Positions 33,800 through 42,434 of a DNA stretch of 64,000 nucleotides are shown piece after piece; positions within the stretch are counted from its first letter, which is position 1, and each line of letters starts with the position of its first letter. The notes under the pieces were generated by a model, which did not search any database, was not told where the DNA came from, and saw only the letters and a program-made list of their open reading frames with translations. The DNA comes from Planctomycetota bacterium. GTDB taxonomy: Bacteria; Planctomycetota; PLA2; JAEUHO01. The position numbers were made by a program, and so were the translations under genes. The stretch spans positions 62,001 through 126,000 of the forward strand of contig JANQJW010000031.1 in NCBI GenBank assembly GCA_028281445.1, given 5' to 3'.

Positions 33800-34456
33800 C
33801 TACGCCTTCGGCTTCTTCTTGGCCTCGCGGATCAAGACCAGGCCGCCGTTCGGGCCGGGGATCCCGCCGCTGATGTAGAGCAGGTTTGTCTCGGGCTCGA
33901 CGCGCAGGACCTTCAGATTCTGGACCGTGATCCGCGTGTTGCCGTACTGGCCGGACATGCGCGTGCCCGGCAGCGTGTGCTGGGGCTTGCGGCTGCCGAT
34001 GGAGCCGGCGTGGCGCACGAAGAAGTGCGAGCCGTGCGACTCCTTGAGCGTTGCGAAGTTGTGGCGCTTGACGACACCGGTGTACCCGCGCCCCTTCATC
34101 GTGCCGATGACGTCCACGTCATCGCCTTCTTCGAAGATCTCGCATGTGACCTTGTCGCCGACTTCCGGCGCGTCGTCGGCGCCGTCGATGTAGCGCACCT
34201 CGCGAACGAACCGGAAGTTCTCGTCGCCCGCCTTCTTGAAGTGGCCCTTCATGGGCTGGGTGACGAGCTTGTCGCGCTTCGTGCCGAAGCCGAGCTGGAC
34301 GGCGTTGTAGCCCTCCTTGCCAATCGTCTTGCGTTGCAGCACCGTGCACGGGCCGGCTTCGACGATGGTGCACGCGCGCTCGCGGCCGTCTTCCTCGAAG
34401 ATGCGGGTCATCCCGACCTTGGTGCCGAGAATGCCGCGCTTGATCATGGTCGCCAT
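33800..34456 (-). CDS. rplC: 50S ribosomal protein L3
   Basis: 218 residues. L3 binds 23S rRNA near the peptidyl-transferase centre. Landmarks: the N-terminal GILGTKVGMTRIFEEDG, the long loop GRGYTGVVKRHNF and SHGSHFFVRHAGSIGSRKPQHTLPGTRMSGQYGN, and the C-terminal YISGGIPGPNGGLVLIREA. The start at 34456 has AGGAGG 8 nt upstream; a second ATG at 34447 would drop three residues. It is usually encoded in the S10 operon between rpsJ and rplD, but here it stands alone: no other ribosomal gene is within the window and it is convergent with an unrelated gene. Confidence 0.96.
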   Translation of the reverse strand: MATMIKRGILGTKVGMTRIFEEDGRERACTIVEAGPCTVLQRKTIGKEGYNAVQLGFGTKRDKLVTQPMKGHFKKAGDENFRFVREVRYIDGADDAPEVGDKVTCEIFEEGDDVDVIGTMKGRGYTGVVKRHNFATLKESHGSHFFVRHAGSIGSRKPQHTLPGTRMSGQYGNTRITVQNLKVLRVEPETNLLYISGGIPGPNGGLVLIREAKKKPKA

Positions 34457-34693
34457 GGGAAGTCCTCCTGCTAGGCGGGACGTCGCGCGGCGATTTGCGG
34501 TCGCGGCGGATTGGTCCCGGGCGAGTACGGCCCGGAAGCCTAGAATCAGGCCTCCGCGGGTCAAGCCGGGGCGGAGCGGAAAATCGCCCACCACAGCCCC
34601 AGAAAACCGGGCTCTGGGGGCGTTCCCGGGGGGAACAATGGCGGGCGGGCCGGCGTCTTCCTCCACAGCGCCACGGACCCTCGGAACCCCTTC

Positions 34694-35098
34694 ATGAGCG
34701 ACCTACGCAGCAGGCGAGCCCCCGACCTCGAACCCGACGAGCAGGGCGTCGCCGATTGGTTCCAGAGCCTCGATCGCCATGACGCTCCCAGCGGCATGCG
34801 CGCGCGCGTCCTCGAGCCGCGTTCCCAGCCTGCGGGCAGGCTGCTCCGGATGGTCCCCTTCGGCGCCTGGGGCATTGCAAGCGCCGCGCTGGTGCTCGTG
34901 GCCGTCGGCGCAGCCGTCACCGTGGAGCTGACCAACCCGGTCACCGCTCCAGTGCACGCCTACGAAACCGGGACGACCCTCGAGCGCGACTCGCTGATCG
35001 TCCGTACCGATCCCGCCATGGGCGACTACCACAAGTTCGAGATCTTCGACGAGGTGGGCCTTCCGACAGGGGAGGTGATCGCGGGCTGGGGCCGCTAG
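34694..35098 (+). CDS. Single-TM protein, possible anti-sigma-like partner
   Basis: 134 residues. An acidic cytoplasmic N-terminus (1-50, PDLEPDEQGVADWFQSLDRHDAPSGMRARVLE) is followed by one TM helix (about 56-78) and a periplasmic tail of about 55 residues. This N-in single-span plan with a short helical N-domain is that of RseA-type anti-sigma factors, and the next gene encodes an RseB-like protein, but no sigma gene is adjacent, so this is inference from layout. Confidence 0.5.
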   Translation: MSDLRSRRAPDLEPDEQGVADWFQSLDRHDAPSGMRARVLEPRSQPAGRLLRMVPFGAWGIASAALVLVAVGAAVTVELTNPVTAPVHAYETGTTLERDSLIVRTDPAMGDYHKFEIFDEVGLPTGEVIAGWGR

Positions 35099-35104
35099 CG
35101 CGGG

Positions 35105-35110
35105 TAGGCT
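35105..35110 (+). promoter_or_regulatory. Candidate -10 box (TAGGCT), leaderless promoter
   Basis: GGGTAGGCT ends 6 nt before ATG 35117 (3 nt before an in-frame GTG at 35114). The same 9-mer occurs at 50938-50946. Confidence 0.35.
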
Positions 35111-35116
35111 CGAGTG

Positions 35117-36274
35117 ATGGTCCATCGCATGCGCCGCGATCATCAACACTCGGCATCGCAGCGCGGCAGCGTTGCCGGAGCGGTGGTCTTCGGCCTCGTG
35201 CTCGCCGCGATCCTGTTCGGGGGCTACCTGTGGCTCGAGGGCCGGCGCGCTGACGCCAAGGCCGGAAGCGGCCACCTCGAGAACGGCGGCACGTCGGCCG
35301 ACAAGTGGACACGCATCCTGGGCCGCTTCCTCGACAAGGGCCCCGAGGGCGGCACGTGGGAGACCAAGTTTCTCAAGTGCGTCTACAAAACCTACGTCGC
35401 GCCGCACCCGACGGACCGGCAGGCGTACCTGCTCGGTCGGCCTCAGGTGGACGGCAGCGTGAAGACCCGCGCGGTGTCGCGCTGGCTCGTTCCGCGCCAC
35501 TTCTTCCGCGCCCCGGCGTCGCTCTTCTTTGCCAACTACCACCGTTCGCGCGCGCCGATCACCGAAGAGAGCACGGGGACGGTCCGCGTGCACTGGCGCC
35601 CGCGCGCCGACGTCCACGGCATCACGGAGACAGAGCGCGTGGTCTGGTTCTCGCGCGACAAGCACATCGTGTTGCGCGTCGAGGATCGCTCGCGTACGGG
35701 GCATATGACCCGGAGAGTGCGCCGCCTCGACGAAGGGACCGGCGACTGGCCCGGCTCGGTCGATCACGCGACACTGCGGCGCGTTGAAGCGCCTCCGCCC
35801 GATCCCCACGCGGACGAGGATCAGGCGCTGGCGACCGTGGTCGCCAAGGCGCCCTTCCCGGTCTATGTGCCGAAATCGATGCCGCCCGGCTTCGTGCTGG
35901 TGCGCTCCTCGTACTCCATCATCCCGACCCCGCGCGACCCGGAAGCCAAGGTCCAGCTCGTCTCGCAGCTCTACTCCGACGGCGTTGCGCTGATCTCGGT
36001 TGGTGTCGCGCCGCGCGGCGACATGGACGCGATCGAAATGATGTCGGCGGCCATGGACGACACCACGGACCCCGCTGCGTGTCCGGGCCTGCCGACAAAC
36101 CCGCGCGACATTCGCGAGGATTCGGCGATGATCAGCCTGCGCACCGACGTCTGTCGCACGGTGCTTCGCAGGGACGATCTGACGGGCGTGAGCGTGACCC
36201 TCATCGGGCGCAACGAGCTGCCGATCGAGGAATACCTCGGCATGATGAGCACGCTGGAGCTGAAGAAGCCGTAG
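35117..36274 (+). CDS. Membrane-anchored protein with MucB/RseB-like C-terminal domain
   Basis: 385 residues. An N-terminal signal anchor lies at about 18-40 (GSVAGAVVFGLVLAAILFGGYLWL). The middle (about 55-210) resembles the beta-rich LolA/RseB N-domain in content (WETKFLKCVYKTYVAP..., THVRVHW-like strands, ERVVWFSRDKHIVLRVEDR). The C-terminal domain holds VPKSMPPGFVLVRSSYSI and QLYSDGVALISVGVAP, close to the MucB/RseB pattern L-P-x-G-F ... L-V-Y-S-D-G-L-A-x-x-S-V. RseB proteins bind lipoproteins or lipopolysaccharide and protect the anti-sigma factor. With the preceding single-TM gene it may form an envelope-stress sensor. Confidence 0.6.
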   Translation: MVHRMRRDHQHSASQRGSVAGAVVFGLVLAAILFGGYLWLEGRRADAKAGSGHLENGGTSADKWTRILGRFLDKGPEGGTWETKFLKCVYKTYVAPHPTDRQAYLLGRPQVDGSVKTRAVSRWLVPRHFFRAPASLFFANYHRSRAPITEESTGTVRVHWRPRADVHGITETERVVWFSRDKHIVLRVEDRSRTGHMTRRVRRLDEGTGDWPGSVDHATLRRVEAPPPDPHADEDQALATVVAKAPFPVYVPKSMPPGFVLVRSSYSIIPTPRDPEAKVQLVSQLYSDGVALISVGVAPRGDMDAIEMMSAAMDDTTDPAACPGLPTNPRDIREDSAMISLRTDVCRTVLRRDDLTGVSVTLIGRNELPIEEYLGMMSTLELKKP

Positions 36275-36386
36275 AGCCGCAGCCGTCCGGTGACGTGCGC
36301 GCGATGGACGGGTTACGCGCTTCAGGTACAAGTACCCCCGACCCGGGCGTGCTTCCGACTCACGCCCACGGCCTGCAGGAGCCCCC

Positions 36387-37781
36387 GTGTACCGCCTCTT
36401 CCTGGCACTCCGCTACCTGCGCAGCCGTCTCGTCAACCTGATCTCGGTCGGGGGCGTGATGGCGGGCGTCGCCGTACTGATCGTCGTCGTGTCGATCATG
36501 GACGGCTTCCAGGAGCGCGTGCGGTCCACCGTTCGCGGCAGCCTGTCGCACATCATCTTGACCCCGACCACCAGCGCGGCGGACCTGCCGCCTTTCGAGC
36601 AGCTCGACAGCCTGCTGCGGGCGCAGCCGCACATCGAGGCCTCCTCGCCTCAGTCGAACCTACCCGTCTTCTACGAGTTCGAGACGGAGAGGGTCTCGGC
36701 CGTCGGCCACGACGGCATGGCCTGGCATCAGATGGAGATGATCGGCGTCGACTGGGAGAAGGAGGCCGGCGTCTCGGAGCTGCCGAACTACATCCTCGCC
36801 AGCTACGACGCGGAGAACCCGTTCTGGCATCCGCTCGTCTCGCAGCGCGAGAAGGACACCGTGCTCGTGAGCCGGACGTTCGCGCAGAACTACCTCATCG
36901 GCCAGTACGACCGCGACGGCAACCTGATCAACCGCTACGGCGCCCTCAAGGACGAGAACAACGTGCCGCTGAAGGGCCGCGAGCTCCTGGAGGGCTGCAA
37001 GCGGCTCATCGGCACCGAGCTGCGTATCTGGTGGGGGGCCGTCCGGCGTTCCGACGGCGGGGATCGGGACATCAAGACGAACTCGAAGAACCTGATCATC
37101 AGCGGCGTGTACGACGCGCTCGACGCGGTCGACGACAACCGCCGGCTCTACTGCTCCCTGCCCCAGCTCACGCGCATGGGTGGGTTCGAGCACAGCTACC
37201 TGCAGGCCAAGGTGCGGCTCGACGACTACGAGCACGCCAAAGGCGTGCAGAAGTCGTTGGCCAACCTGCTCGAAGGCCGCTTCTTCGTCGAGACCTGGGA
37301 GGACAAGAAGCGGATGTTCCTGCAGGCCGTCGACAGCGAGAAGGTGCTGCTGATCGTCGTGCTTTCGTTCATCATCCTGCTCGCGGGCTTCGTCATCCTC
37401 GCGACGCTGACGCTGACCGTCGTCGAGAAGACGCGCGACATCGGCATCGTCGCGGCCCTCGGCGCGACGAAACGCGGCATCCTCTCGATCTTCGTCTGGA
37501 ACGGCCTCCTGATCGGCATCCTCGGCGCGATCCTCGGTCTTGGCCTGGGCTATTGGTTCACCGAGAACGTGGACAACGTGCGTGCCGCCATCAAGAGCGT
37601 GACGGGACGCGACGTGTTCCCGCCGAACCTCTACCACTTCGAGACGATCCCTACGATCTGGGACTGGCCCTCTGTGATCTCCATCATGATCGGCGCGGTG
37701 ATCGTCGCGTTCGTCGCGGGCCTCCTGCCCGCGCTACGCGCCGCCCGGCTCGACCCCGTCGCAGCGCTGAGGCACGAGTGA
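36387..37781 (+). CDS. Lipoprotein-releasing ABC transporter permease (LolC/LolE-like)
   Basis: 464 residues from GTG 36387, with AGGAG upstream. The N-terminus VYRLFLALRYLRSRLVNLISVGGVMAGVAVLIVVVSIMDGF gives the first TM helix and the hallmark of LolC/LolE. A large periplasmic MacB-like domain (about 45-320) follows, then three TM helices from about 325 to 455 with VEKTRDIGIVAALGATKRGI, the coupling helix. It is one base overlapped with the ATPase gene (TGATG). It would extract lipoproteins from the cytoplasmic membrane. The window encodes many lipoproteins, so this system is relevant to them. Confidence 0.88.
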   Translation: MYRLFLALRYLRSRLVNLISVGGVMAGVAVLIVVVSIMDGFQERVRSTVRGSLSHIILTPTTSAADLPPFEQLDSLLRAQPHIEASSPQSNLPVFYEFETERVSAVGHDGMAWHQMEMIGVDWEKEAGVSELPNYILASYDAENPFWHPLVSQREKDTVLVSRTFAQNYLIGQYDRDGNLINRYGALKDENNVPLKGRELLEGCKRLIGTELRIWWGAVRRSDGGDRDIKTNSKNLIISGVYDALDAVDDNRRLYCSLPQLTRMGGFEHSYLQAKVRLDDYEHAKGVQKSLANLLEGRFFVETWEDKKRMFLQAVDSEKVLLIVVLSFIILLAGFVILATLTLTVVEKTRDIGIVAALGATKRGILSIFVWNGLLIGILGAILGLGLGYWFTENVDNVRAAIKSVTGRDVFPPNLYHFETIPTIWDWPSVISIMIGAVIVAFVAGLLPALRAARLDPVAALRHE

Positions 37782-38566
37782 TGAGCGACGTCACAGCCAC
37801 ACCTGCATCCAGCGAGTCCGACCCCGAGGCCGGGGCTCCGGTGATCCTGTCGGCCAAGGGGCTGACAAAGTCCTACAAGGTGGGCGGTACACGGCTCGAG
37901 GTGCTGCGGGGCGTCGACATCGAGGTGCACGAGGGCGAGATCCTGGCGATCCTCGGAACGAGCGGCTGCGGGAAGAGCACGCTGTTGCACGTCCTCGGCT
38001 GGCTGGACAGTCCGGACAAGGGCCACATCCAGTTCGAGGGCAAGGACCGCGGCTCGATTCCCGGCAAGGAACGCGCGCGCCTGCGAAACGACGTCATGGG
38101 CTTCGTGTTCCAGTTCTATCACTTGCTACCCGAGTTCGACGCGCTCGAGAACACGATGATGCCGGCGATGATCAAACACGGACCCGGTGCCTGGCGCACG
38201 CAGAGACGGGCGTCGCGCGATCGTGCGAAGGCGCTGCTGGCGCTCGTCGGACTGACGGAGCGCATGGAACACAAGCCGCGCCAGCTATCCGGCGGCGAGC
38301 GCCAGCGCGTCGCAATTGCGCGGGCGCTGATGAACGAGCCGCGCTTCCTCTTCTGCGATGAGCCTACGGGCAACCTCGACGGCAAGACGGCCGAAGACGT
38401 GCGCAATCTGTTGTGGGGCCTCAACGAGAAGCAGAACCAGACGATGGTGATCGTGACCCACGATGCGCGGCTGGCATCCCAGGCGCATCGCGTCGTGCGT
38501 CTCAAAGACGGCCACATCGACGAAGCCGGCGGCGCAGCACTCGTCCAGGAAATCGACCTCGACTGA
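37781..38566 (+). CDS. lolD: Lipoprotein-releasing ABC transporter ATP-binding protein (LolD-like)
   Basis: 261 residues. Walker A GTSGCGKST, Q-loop FVFQFYHLLPEFDALEN (the F-Q-x-x-x-L-L-P-E-F/L-x-x-x-E-N of LolD/MacB), signature LSGGERQRVAIARAL, Walker B LFCDEPTGNLD and an H-loop His. A 20-residue polar N-terminal extension precedes the domain. It pairs with the upstream LolC/E-type permease. Confidence 0.88.
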   Translation: MSDVTATPASSESDPEAGAPVILSAKGLTKSYKVGGTRLEVLRGVDIEVHEGEILAILGTSGCGKSTLLHVLGWLDSPDKGHIQFEGKDRGSIPGKERARLRNDVMGFVFQFYHLLPEFDALENTMMPAMIKHGPGAWRTQRRASRDRAKALLALVGLTERMEHKPRQLSGGERQRVAIARALMNEPRFLFCDEPTGNLDGKTAEDVRNLLWGLNEKQNQTMVIVTHDARLASQAHRVVRLKDGHIDEAGGAALVQEIDLD

Positions 38567-38569
38567 CTG

Positions 38570-38719
38570 GTTCCGCAGAGACGCAGAGGCGCAGAGCGAT
38601 TTACGCCGACCGTGTTGGCCCCCCTCTGAACCCAGTCGACCTGTGCGCGTTCGTTGGAAACGGAGTAGGAGCGTGCGTTGGCGGACCGCGCTCTGCGCCT
38701 CTGCGTCTCCGTGGAGAAC
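38570..38719 (+). repeat. Inverted-repeat element, copy 2 (CAGAGACGCAGAGG family)
   Basis: The left end (38571-38600, TTCCGCAGAGACGCAGAGGC...) is the near-perfect complement of the right end (38689-38717, CGCTCTGCGCCTCTGCGTCTCC...), about 150 bp in all. The ends match the element at 13789-13953, while the interiors differ. It starts 4 bp after the lolD stop and ends at the stop codon of the convergent gene, so insertion or excision has been confined to the gap. Confidence 0.75.
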
Positions 38720-39312
38720 TACGGCCGAAGGCGTCTCGCGGCGGGGGACCGATGCGGGCCACGGACACCGCGCGGGGCGCCGAGCACCTCGCTCCAGAGG
38801 ATGCCGGCACGCAGCATGCTCGCCGCCGAGCGACCCGGCGGAACGCCGAGCCTATCGAGCGCGCCGGCACGCTGCCGGCGATCCTCGCGCACCATCGGCG
38901 CTTGCACGTCCGTATCGGCTAGACGCGGAGACAACGACGACTTGAACGTGGTCTCGCCGAGGTCGCCGAAGCCGCGCGGCCCGGCCGTGGCGGGGACGCG
39001 CTTCGGCTCTACCCGGGCCCGCGCGGGCTCCGCCGGCGTCGGCGCGGCGGGCTGCGCCGGCGGCTGGCGGCGCGGCGTGGGGCGCACGGCGGGCGGCAGC
39101 GGCCGCTTCTCGAAGACCACGTCGACGTCGTGGTGCGCCACGGGTCGTCCCGTGTCCTGCTGCGTGCTCGGCTTGCCGGACTGCACCGTGTCCCGGGCGC
39201 GCTTGGCCTCCTTGCGCTCCACAGCCGCCTTCACCGACCACGCGATCAGCGCGATGACGGCGAAGACGATGCTCTGGAGGAGGTCGCCGCTGATGGCAAG
39301 AGGAAGCGCCAC
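38719..39312 (-). CDS. Hypothetical membrane-anchored protein downstream of floA
   Basis: 197 residues from GTG 39312. One N-terminal TM helix (LLQSIVFAVIALIAWSVKA) leads into a charged helix and a long Pro/Ala/Arg-rich disordered tail (RPTPRRQPPAQPAAPTPAEP and beyond). The gene starts 3 bp after the floA stop, so it belongs to the floA operon. Low-complexity composition makes the C-terminal boundary uncertain. Function unknown; a membrane-bound linker is all that can be said. Confidence 0.6.
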   Translation of the reverse strand: MALPLAISGDLLQSIVFAVIALIAWSVKAAVERKEAKRARDTVQSGKPSTQQDTGRPVAHHDVDVVFEKRPLPPAVRPTPRRQPPAQPAAPTPAEPARARVEPKRVPATAGPRGFGDLGETTFKSSLSPRLADTDVQAPMVREDRRQRAGALDRLGVPPGRSAASMLRAGILWSEVLGAPRGVRGPHRSPAARRLRP

Positions 39313-39314
39313 GG

Positions 39315-40355
39315 TTACGACGTCTCGCCTCCGGGCTCGCCGTTGCCGAGGCTCTTGCGCATGTCGGTATCGGCTTCGATGTTCTTGAGGTTGTAGTAGT
39401 CCATCACGCCGAGGTTCCCCTTGCGGAACGCCTCGGCCATGGCCTTGGGCACCTCGGCCTGGGCCAGGACGACCTTCGCCTCGTTCTCGACCACCATCGC
39501 GCGGTTCTCCTGCTCGAGCGCGACAGCCAGTGCGCGCCGCTTCTCGGCCTTGGCCTGCGCCACGCGCTTGTCGGCTTCCGCCTGGTCGGCCTGCAGCCGC
39601 GCGCCGATGTTCTGGCCGATGTCGACGTCTGCGATGTCGATCGAGAGGATCGAGTAGGCGGTGCCCGCATCGAGCGCCTTGGACAGCACGGCCTTGCTGA
39701 TGCGGTCCGGGTTCTCCAGCACCGACATGTGCGTCTCGGACGAGCCGATCGTGCTCACGATGCCCTCGCCGACACGCGCGATGATGGTCTCTTCCCGTGC
39801 ACCGCCCACGAGCTGCTTCAGGTTCGTGCGCACCGTCACACGCGCGCGCGCCAACACCTGGATCCCGTCCTTGGCGACGGCCGCCACCTCGCGCTTGTCC
39901 TTGCGCGGGTCGGGGCAGTCGATGACCTTCGGGTTGACGCTCGTCTGGATGGCGTCGAGCACATCGCGACCGGCTAGATCGATCCCAGCGGCCGTCTGGA
40001 AGTTGAGCTCGATGCCGGCGCGGTCGGCGGCAATCAACGCACGTGCGACGGGCGTGACGTTGCCGCCTGCGAGGTAGTGCGCCTCGAGATCCTTCGTTTC
40101 GACGGGCAGGCGCGCCTGGACGAGCGCGATCTTGCTGAGGACGATCTCGTTGGCGTCGACCTTGCGCAGCCACATGCCGACCAGCTCGAAGATGCTGATG
40201 TCGGCGTTGCTGAAGTAGCTCTGGATCCACAGCTTGAAGAACTTCAAGAAGATGATGAGCAGGACCAGGACGATCAGCAGGCCGACGACGAGGAAGATGG
40301 TCTTCATCTCCACTTCGGCGAGGAGCGTGGCTGCGGGGAACAGGTGCGGGTACAT
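39315..40355 (-). CDS. floA: Flotillin-like protein FloA (SPFH)
   Basis: 346 residues. An N-terminal membrane hairpin (about 18-40) is followed by the SPFH domain: [85 protein letters not shown]. Then comes the Ala/Glu-rich coiled coil ([52 protein letters not shown]) and the C-terminal [23 protein letters not shown], which is specific to the YqfA/FloA branch. FloA organises membrane microdomains. The order NfeD-long, NfeD-short, FloA is the classic arrangement. Confidence 0.94.
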   Translation of the reverse strand: MYPHLFPAATLLAEVEMKTIFLVVGLLIVLVLLIIFLKFFKLWIQSYFSNADISIFELVGMWLRKVDANEIVLSKIALVQARLPVETKDLEAHYLAGGNVTPVARALIAADRAGIELNFQTAAGIDLAGRDVLDAIQTSVNPKVIDCPDPRKDKREVAAVAKDGIQVLARARVTVRTNLKQLVGGAREETIIARVGEGIVSTIGSSETHMSVLENPDRISKAVLSKALDAGTAYSILSIDIADVDIGQNIGARLQADQAEADKRVAQAKAEKRRALAVALEQENRAMVVENEAKVVLAQAEVPKAMAEAFRKGNLGVMDYYNLKNIEADTDMRKSLGNGEPGGETS

Positions 40356-40376
40356 GGACAGCTCTCCGATGAGTCG

Positions 40377-40856
40377 CTAAGCGGCCGGCTCGTCGATGGG
40401 CCGGACGCGAACTTCCGGCCCTTCAACGGCGACGACCACGATGGATGTGCCTTCCTGGATCATGCCGCCGATCGAGACGACGGAGACGCGCTCGTTCTCG
40501 AAGCGCGCCATGCCGCCCGGGCGCAGGTCGGTCAGCGCGACGCCGCGTGCGTCCTGCAGCGGGTCGAAGTCGGGTAGGCCGGCAACCGGTTCCGTCGCCG
40601 GTCCGGTCAAGAGCATGCGGCGCCCGAACGAGAGGTGGGGTAGGGCCTTGAAGCCCAGCCAGATGACGCTGGGGATCGCGACGACCTGGATGGCGACGAA
40701 CGCCCACCCCATGCCTTGGCCTTCGCCGAACGCGGCGATGTCGGCGGCGAGGATGAGGCCGCCTGCGATGAGGCCGAACAGTCCGAGCGAGGGGAAGAAG
40801 ACCTCTGCCAGCACGAAGCCGAGCCCGATCAGGGTGAGCACGATGGCGGCGATCAC
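40377..40856 (-). CDS. NfeD-like membrane protein (short form)
   Basis: 159 residues from GTG 40856, overlapping the stop of the long NfeD gene (GTGA). Three TM segments lie in the first 75 residues (IVLTLIGLGFVLAEVFFPSLGLFGLIAGGLILAADIAAF...). The C-terminal NfeD OB-fold beta barrel follows (LTDLRPGGMARFENERVSVVSIGGMIQEGTSIVVVAVEGPEVRV). It lies 21 bp before floA and works with flotillins. Confidence 0.87.
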   Translation of the reverse strand: MIAAIVLTLIGLGFVLAEVFFPSLGLFGLIAGGLILAADIAAFGEGQGMGWAFVAIQVVAIPSVIWLGFKALPHLSFGRRMLLTGPATEPVAGLPDFDPLQDARGVALTDLRPGGMARFENERVSVVSIGGMIQEGTSIVVVAVEGPEVRVRPIDEPAA

Positions 40857-42397
40857 GCGGAGCCCTCGCCGGTCGGGCCCGTGGCGCGCACCGTCACGCG
40901 ATCGCCCTCGACGGCGATCACCTCGACCGTGGCGCCGGCCGCGATGAAGCTGCCGTCGCTGACCACGTCCGTGAACACCCCGGCGAACTCGGCGCTCCCT
41001 GCCGGGCGCAACGGGGACACCGAGACGCCTGTCGCGCCGACCATCGGCGGCGGCGTCTTCTCGTCGACGACCACGGTGCCGCCGGGGGTGCCGCCGGTCT
41101 GGAGCACCATGCGTCGCGCCGGGCCCACCTTCGGGAGGAAGCGCGACATGCTGAGGAACACCGCGAAAACGGCGATCGCCGTGAACGTGAACTGCAGCAT
41201 GAAGTCGATCATCGCGTCGGAGGTGAGCGTGTCGGTCTTGCCGAGCGTGCTGCCCGTGGCCATGAACAGGAATCCCGTCGCCATGGAGACGATGCCAGCG
41301 ATGCCGGGAATGCCGAAGCCCGGGAACAGGAAGATCTCGACCGCCAGCAGGCCGACGCCGAGCAACAGCAGGAAGATCGGGAAGCCGTGTAGCTGACCGG
41401 CCGTGAGGTTGATCATGATCACCAGCACGAGCGCGACACCGCCCACGATGGTCATGATCCCCGGGCCTTGCCACATGAAGACGAGGATCGCCATCGCGAC
41501 GATGGCCGAGAGGATGCCCGAGATGGTGAGGAGCACCTTGCTCGCCTTCTCGGATAAGGTCATCTCGAGCTCCGTGACGGTCGCACCCGGTGCCTTGAGG
41601 GCGGCCAGGAGCGTCTCCTCGTCCGGGAACAGCCCGTCCTCGTGCCGGCGCTTGATGAAGCCATAGTTGAGCGCCTCCTCGGCCGTCATGGTGAGGAGCT
41701 CTTCCTTGCCAACGACAGAGGTGCCGACCTGGATCAGGTCGCTCTTGCGCAATCCTGGGACCAGCTCCGCGTCGTCGTCGGCCTGGCGGTACTCGTCGCC
41801 CTCGATGAAGAAGGACTCGCCACCTTCCCGTGGACGCACCCGGATGACCTCCATGCGCGCACTGACCATGGCCTGCGCCAACAGGACCGGGTATCCGTTC
41901 TTGCGGGCGTAGGTGGTGAACCAGGCCCGCAGCGGGCTCTCCATCTTCTCGCCAACAGGTTTCGGGGGGCCCTCGAGGCCTCCCATGATCGGCTGGGCGT
42001 CGCCCATCGTGGCGCGGGGTGCCATCACGATCTCGTCGCAAGCGAGGGCGATCCACGCGGCGCCGCTGATCGCCTTCTTCGGCACCCAGGCGACGACGTG
42101 CAGCGAGTCCGGACGCTCCAACAGGAAGTCGCCGATCTCCTTGCTGTGCACAACGGTGCCGCCGGGCGAGTCGAAGCGCAGCACCACGCAGTCGGCGCCC
42201 GATTCCTCGGCCTGCTCCACGCGGCGTCTGACGAACGCCGACATCATGGCCTCGATGTCGCCGTCGAAGTCGATGACGTGGATGTTCTCGAAGGGGCCCG
42301 GAGCGGGCGCCGTCTCGTCCGCCGCATAGGCGGCAAGCGACGTCAAGACGACCACCGAAACGGTGATCAGCACGGCGTGGGTGCGGGGGGTCTTCAC
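40853..42397 (-). CDS. NfeD protein with ClpP-class protease domain (long form)
   Basis: 514 residues starting at GTG 42397. Signal peptide 1-25. The N-terminal serine-protease-like domain (about 40-230) shows VVLRFDSPGGTVVHSKEIGDFL and KKAISGAAWIALACDEIVMAP; the Ser of AISGA is the expected nucleophile. Then follow four to five TM helices (about 285-420) and the NfeD OB domain (about 430-514, GATGVSVSPLRPAGSAEFAG...). First gene of the NfeD-NfeD-FloA operon. A TACACT box 7 nt before the GTG, without ribosome site, suggests a leaderless transcript. Confidence 0.9.
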   Translation of the reverse strand: MKTPRTHAVLITVSVVVLTSLAAYAADETAPAPGPFENIHVIDFDGDIEAMMSAFVRRRVEQAEESGADCVVLRFDSPGGTVVHSKEIGDFLLERPDSLHVVAWVPKKAISGAAWIALACDEIVMAPRATMGDAQPIMGGLEGPPKPVGEKMESPLRAWFTTYARKNGYPVLLAQAMVSARMEVIRVRPREGGESFFIEGDEYRQADDDAELVPGLRKSDLIQVGTSVVGKEELLTMTAEEALNYGFIKRRHEDGLFPDEETLLAALKAPGATVTELEMTLSEKASKVLLTISGILSAIVAMAILVFMWQGPGIMTIVGGVALVLVIMINLTAGQLHGFPIFLLLLGVGLLAVEIFLFPGFGIPGIAGIVSMATGFLFMATGSTLGKTDTLTSDAMIDFMLQFTFTAIAVFAVFLSMSRFLPKVGPARRMVLQTGGTPGGTVVVDEKTPPPMVGATGVSVSPLRPAGSAEFAGVFTDVVSDGSFIAAGATVEVIAVEGDRVTVRATGPTGEGSA

Positions 42398-42404
42398 GGG
42401 CGAG

Positions 42405-42410
42405 AGTGTA
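42405..42410 (-). promoter_or_regulatory. Candidate -10 box (TACACT), leaderless promoter
   Basis: TACACT on the minus strand ends 7 nt before the GTG at 42397. It lies in the 37-bp gap after the B12-controlled lipoprotein gene, so the NfeD operon may have its own promoter here. Confidence 0.4.
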
Positions 42411-42434
42411 TCCCGCTCGCTTGGGGGGAGACCC

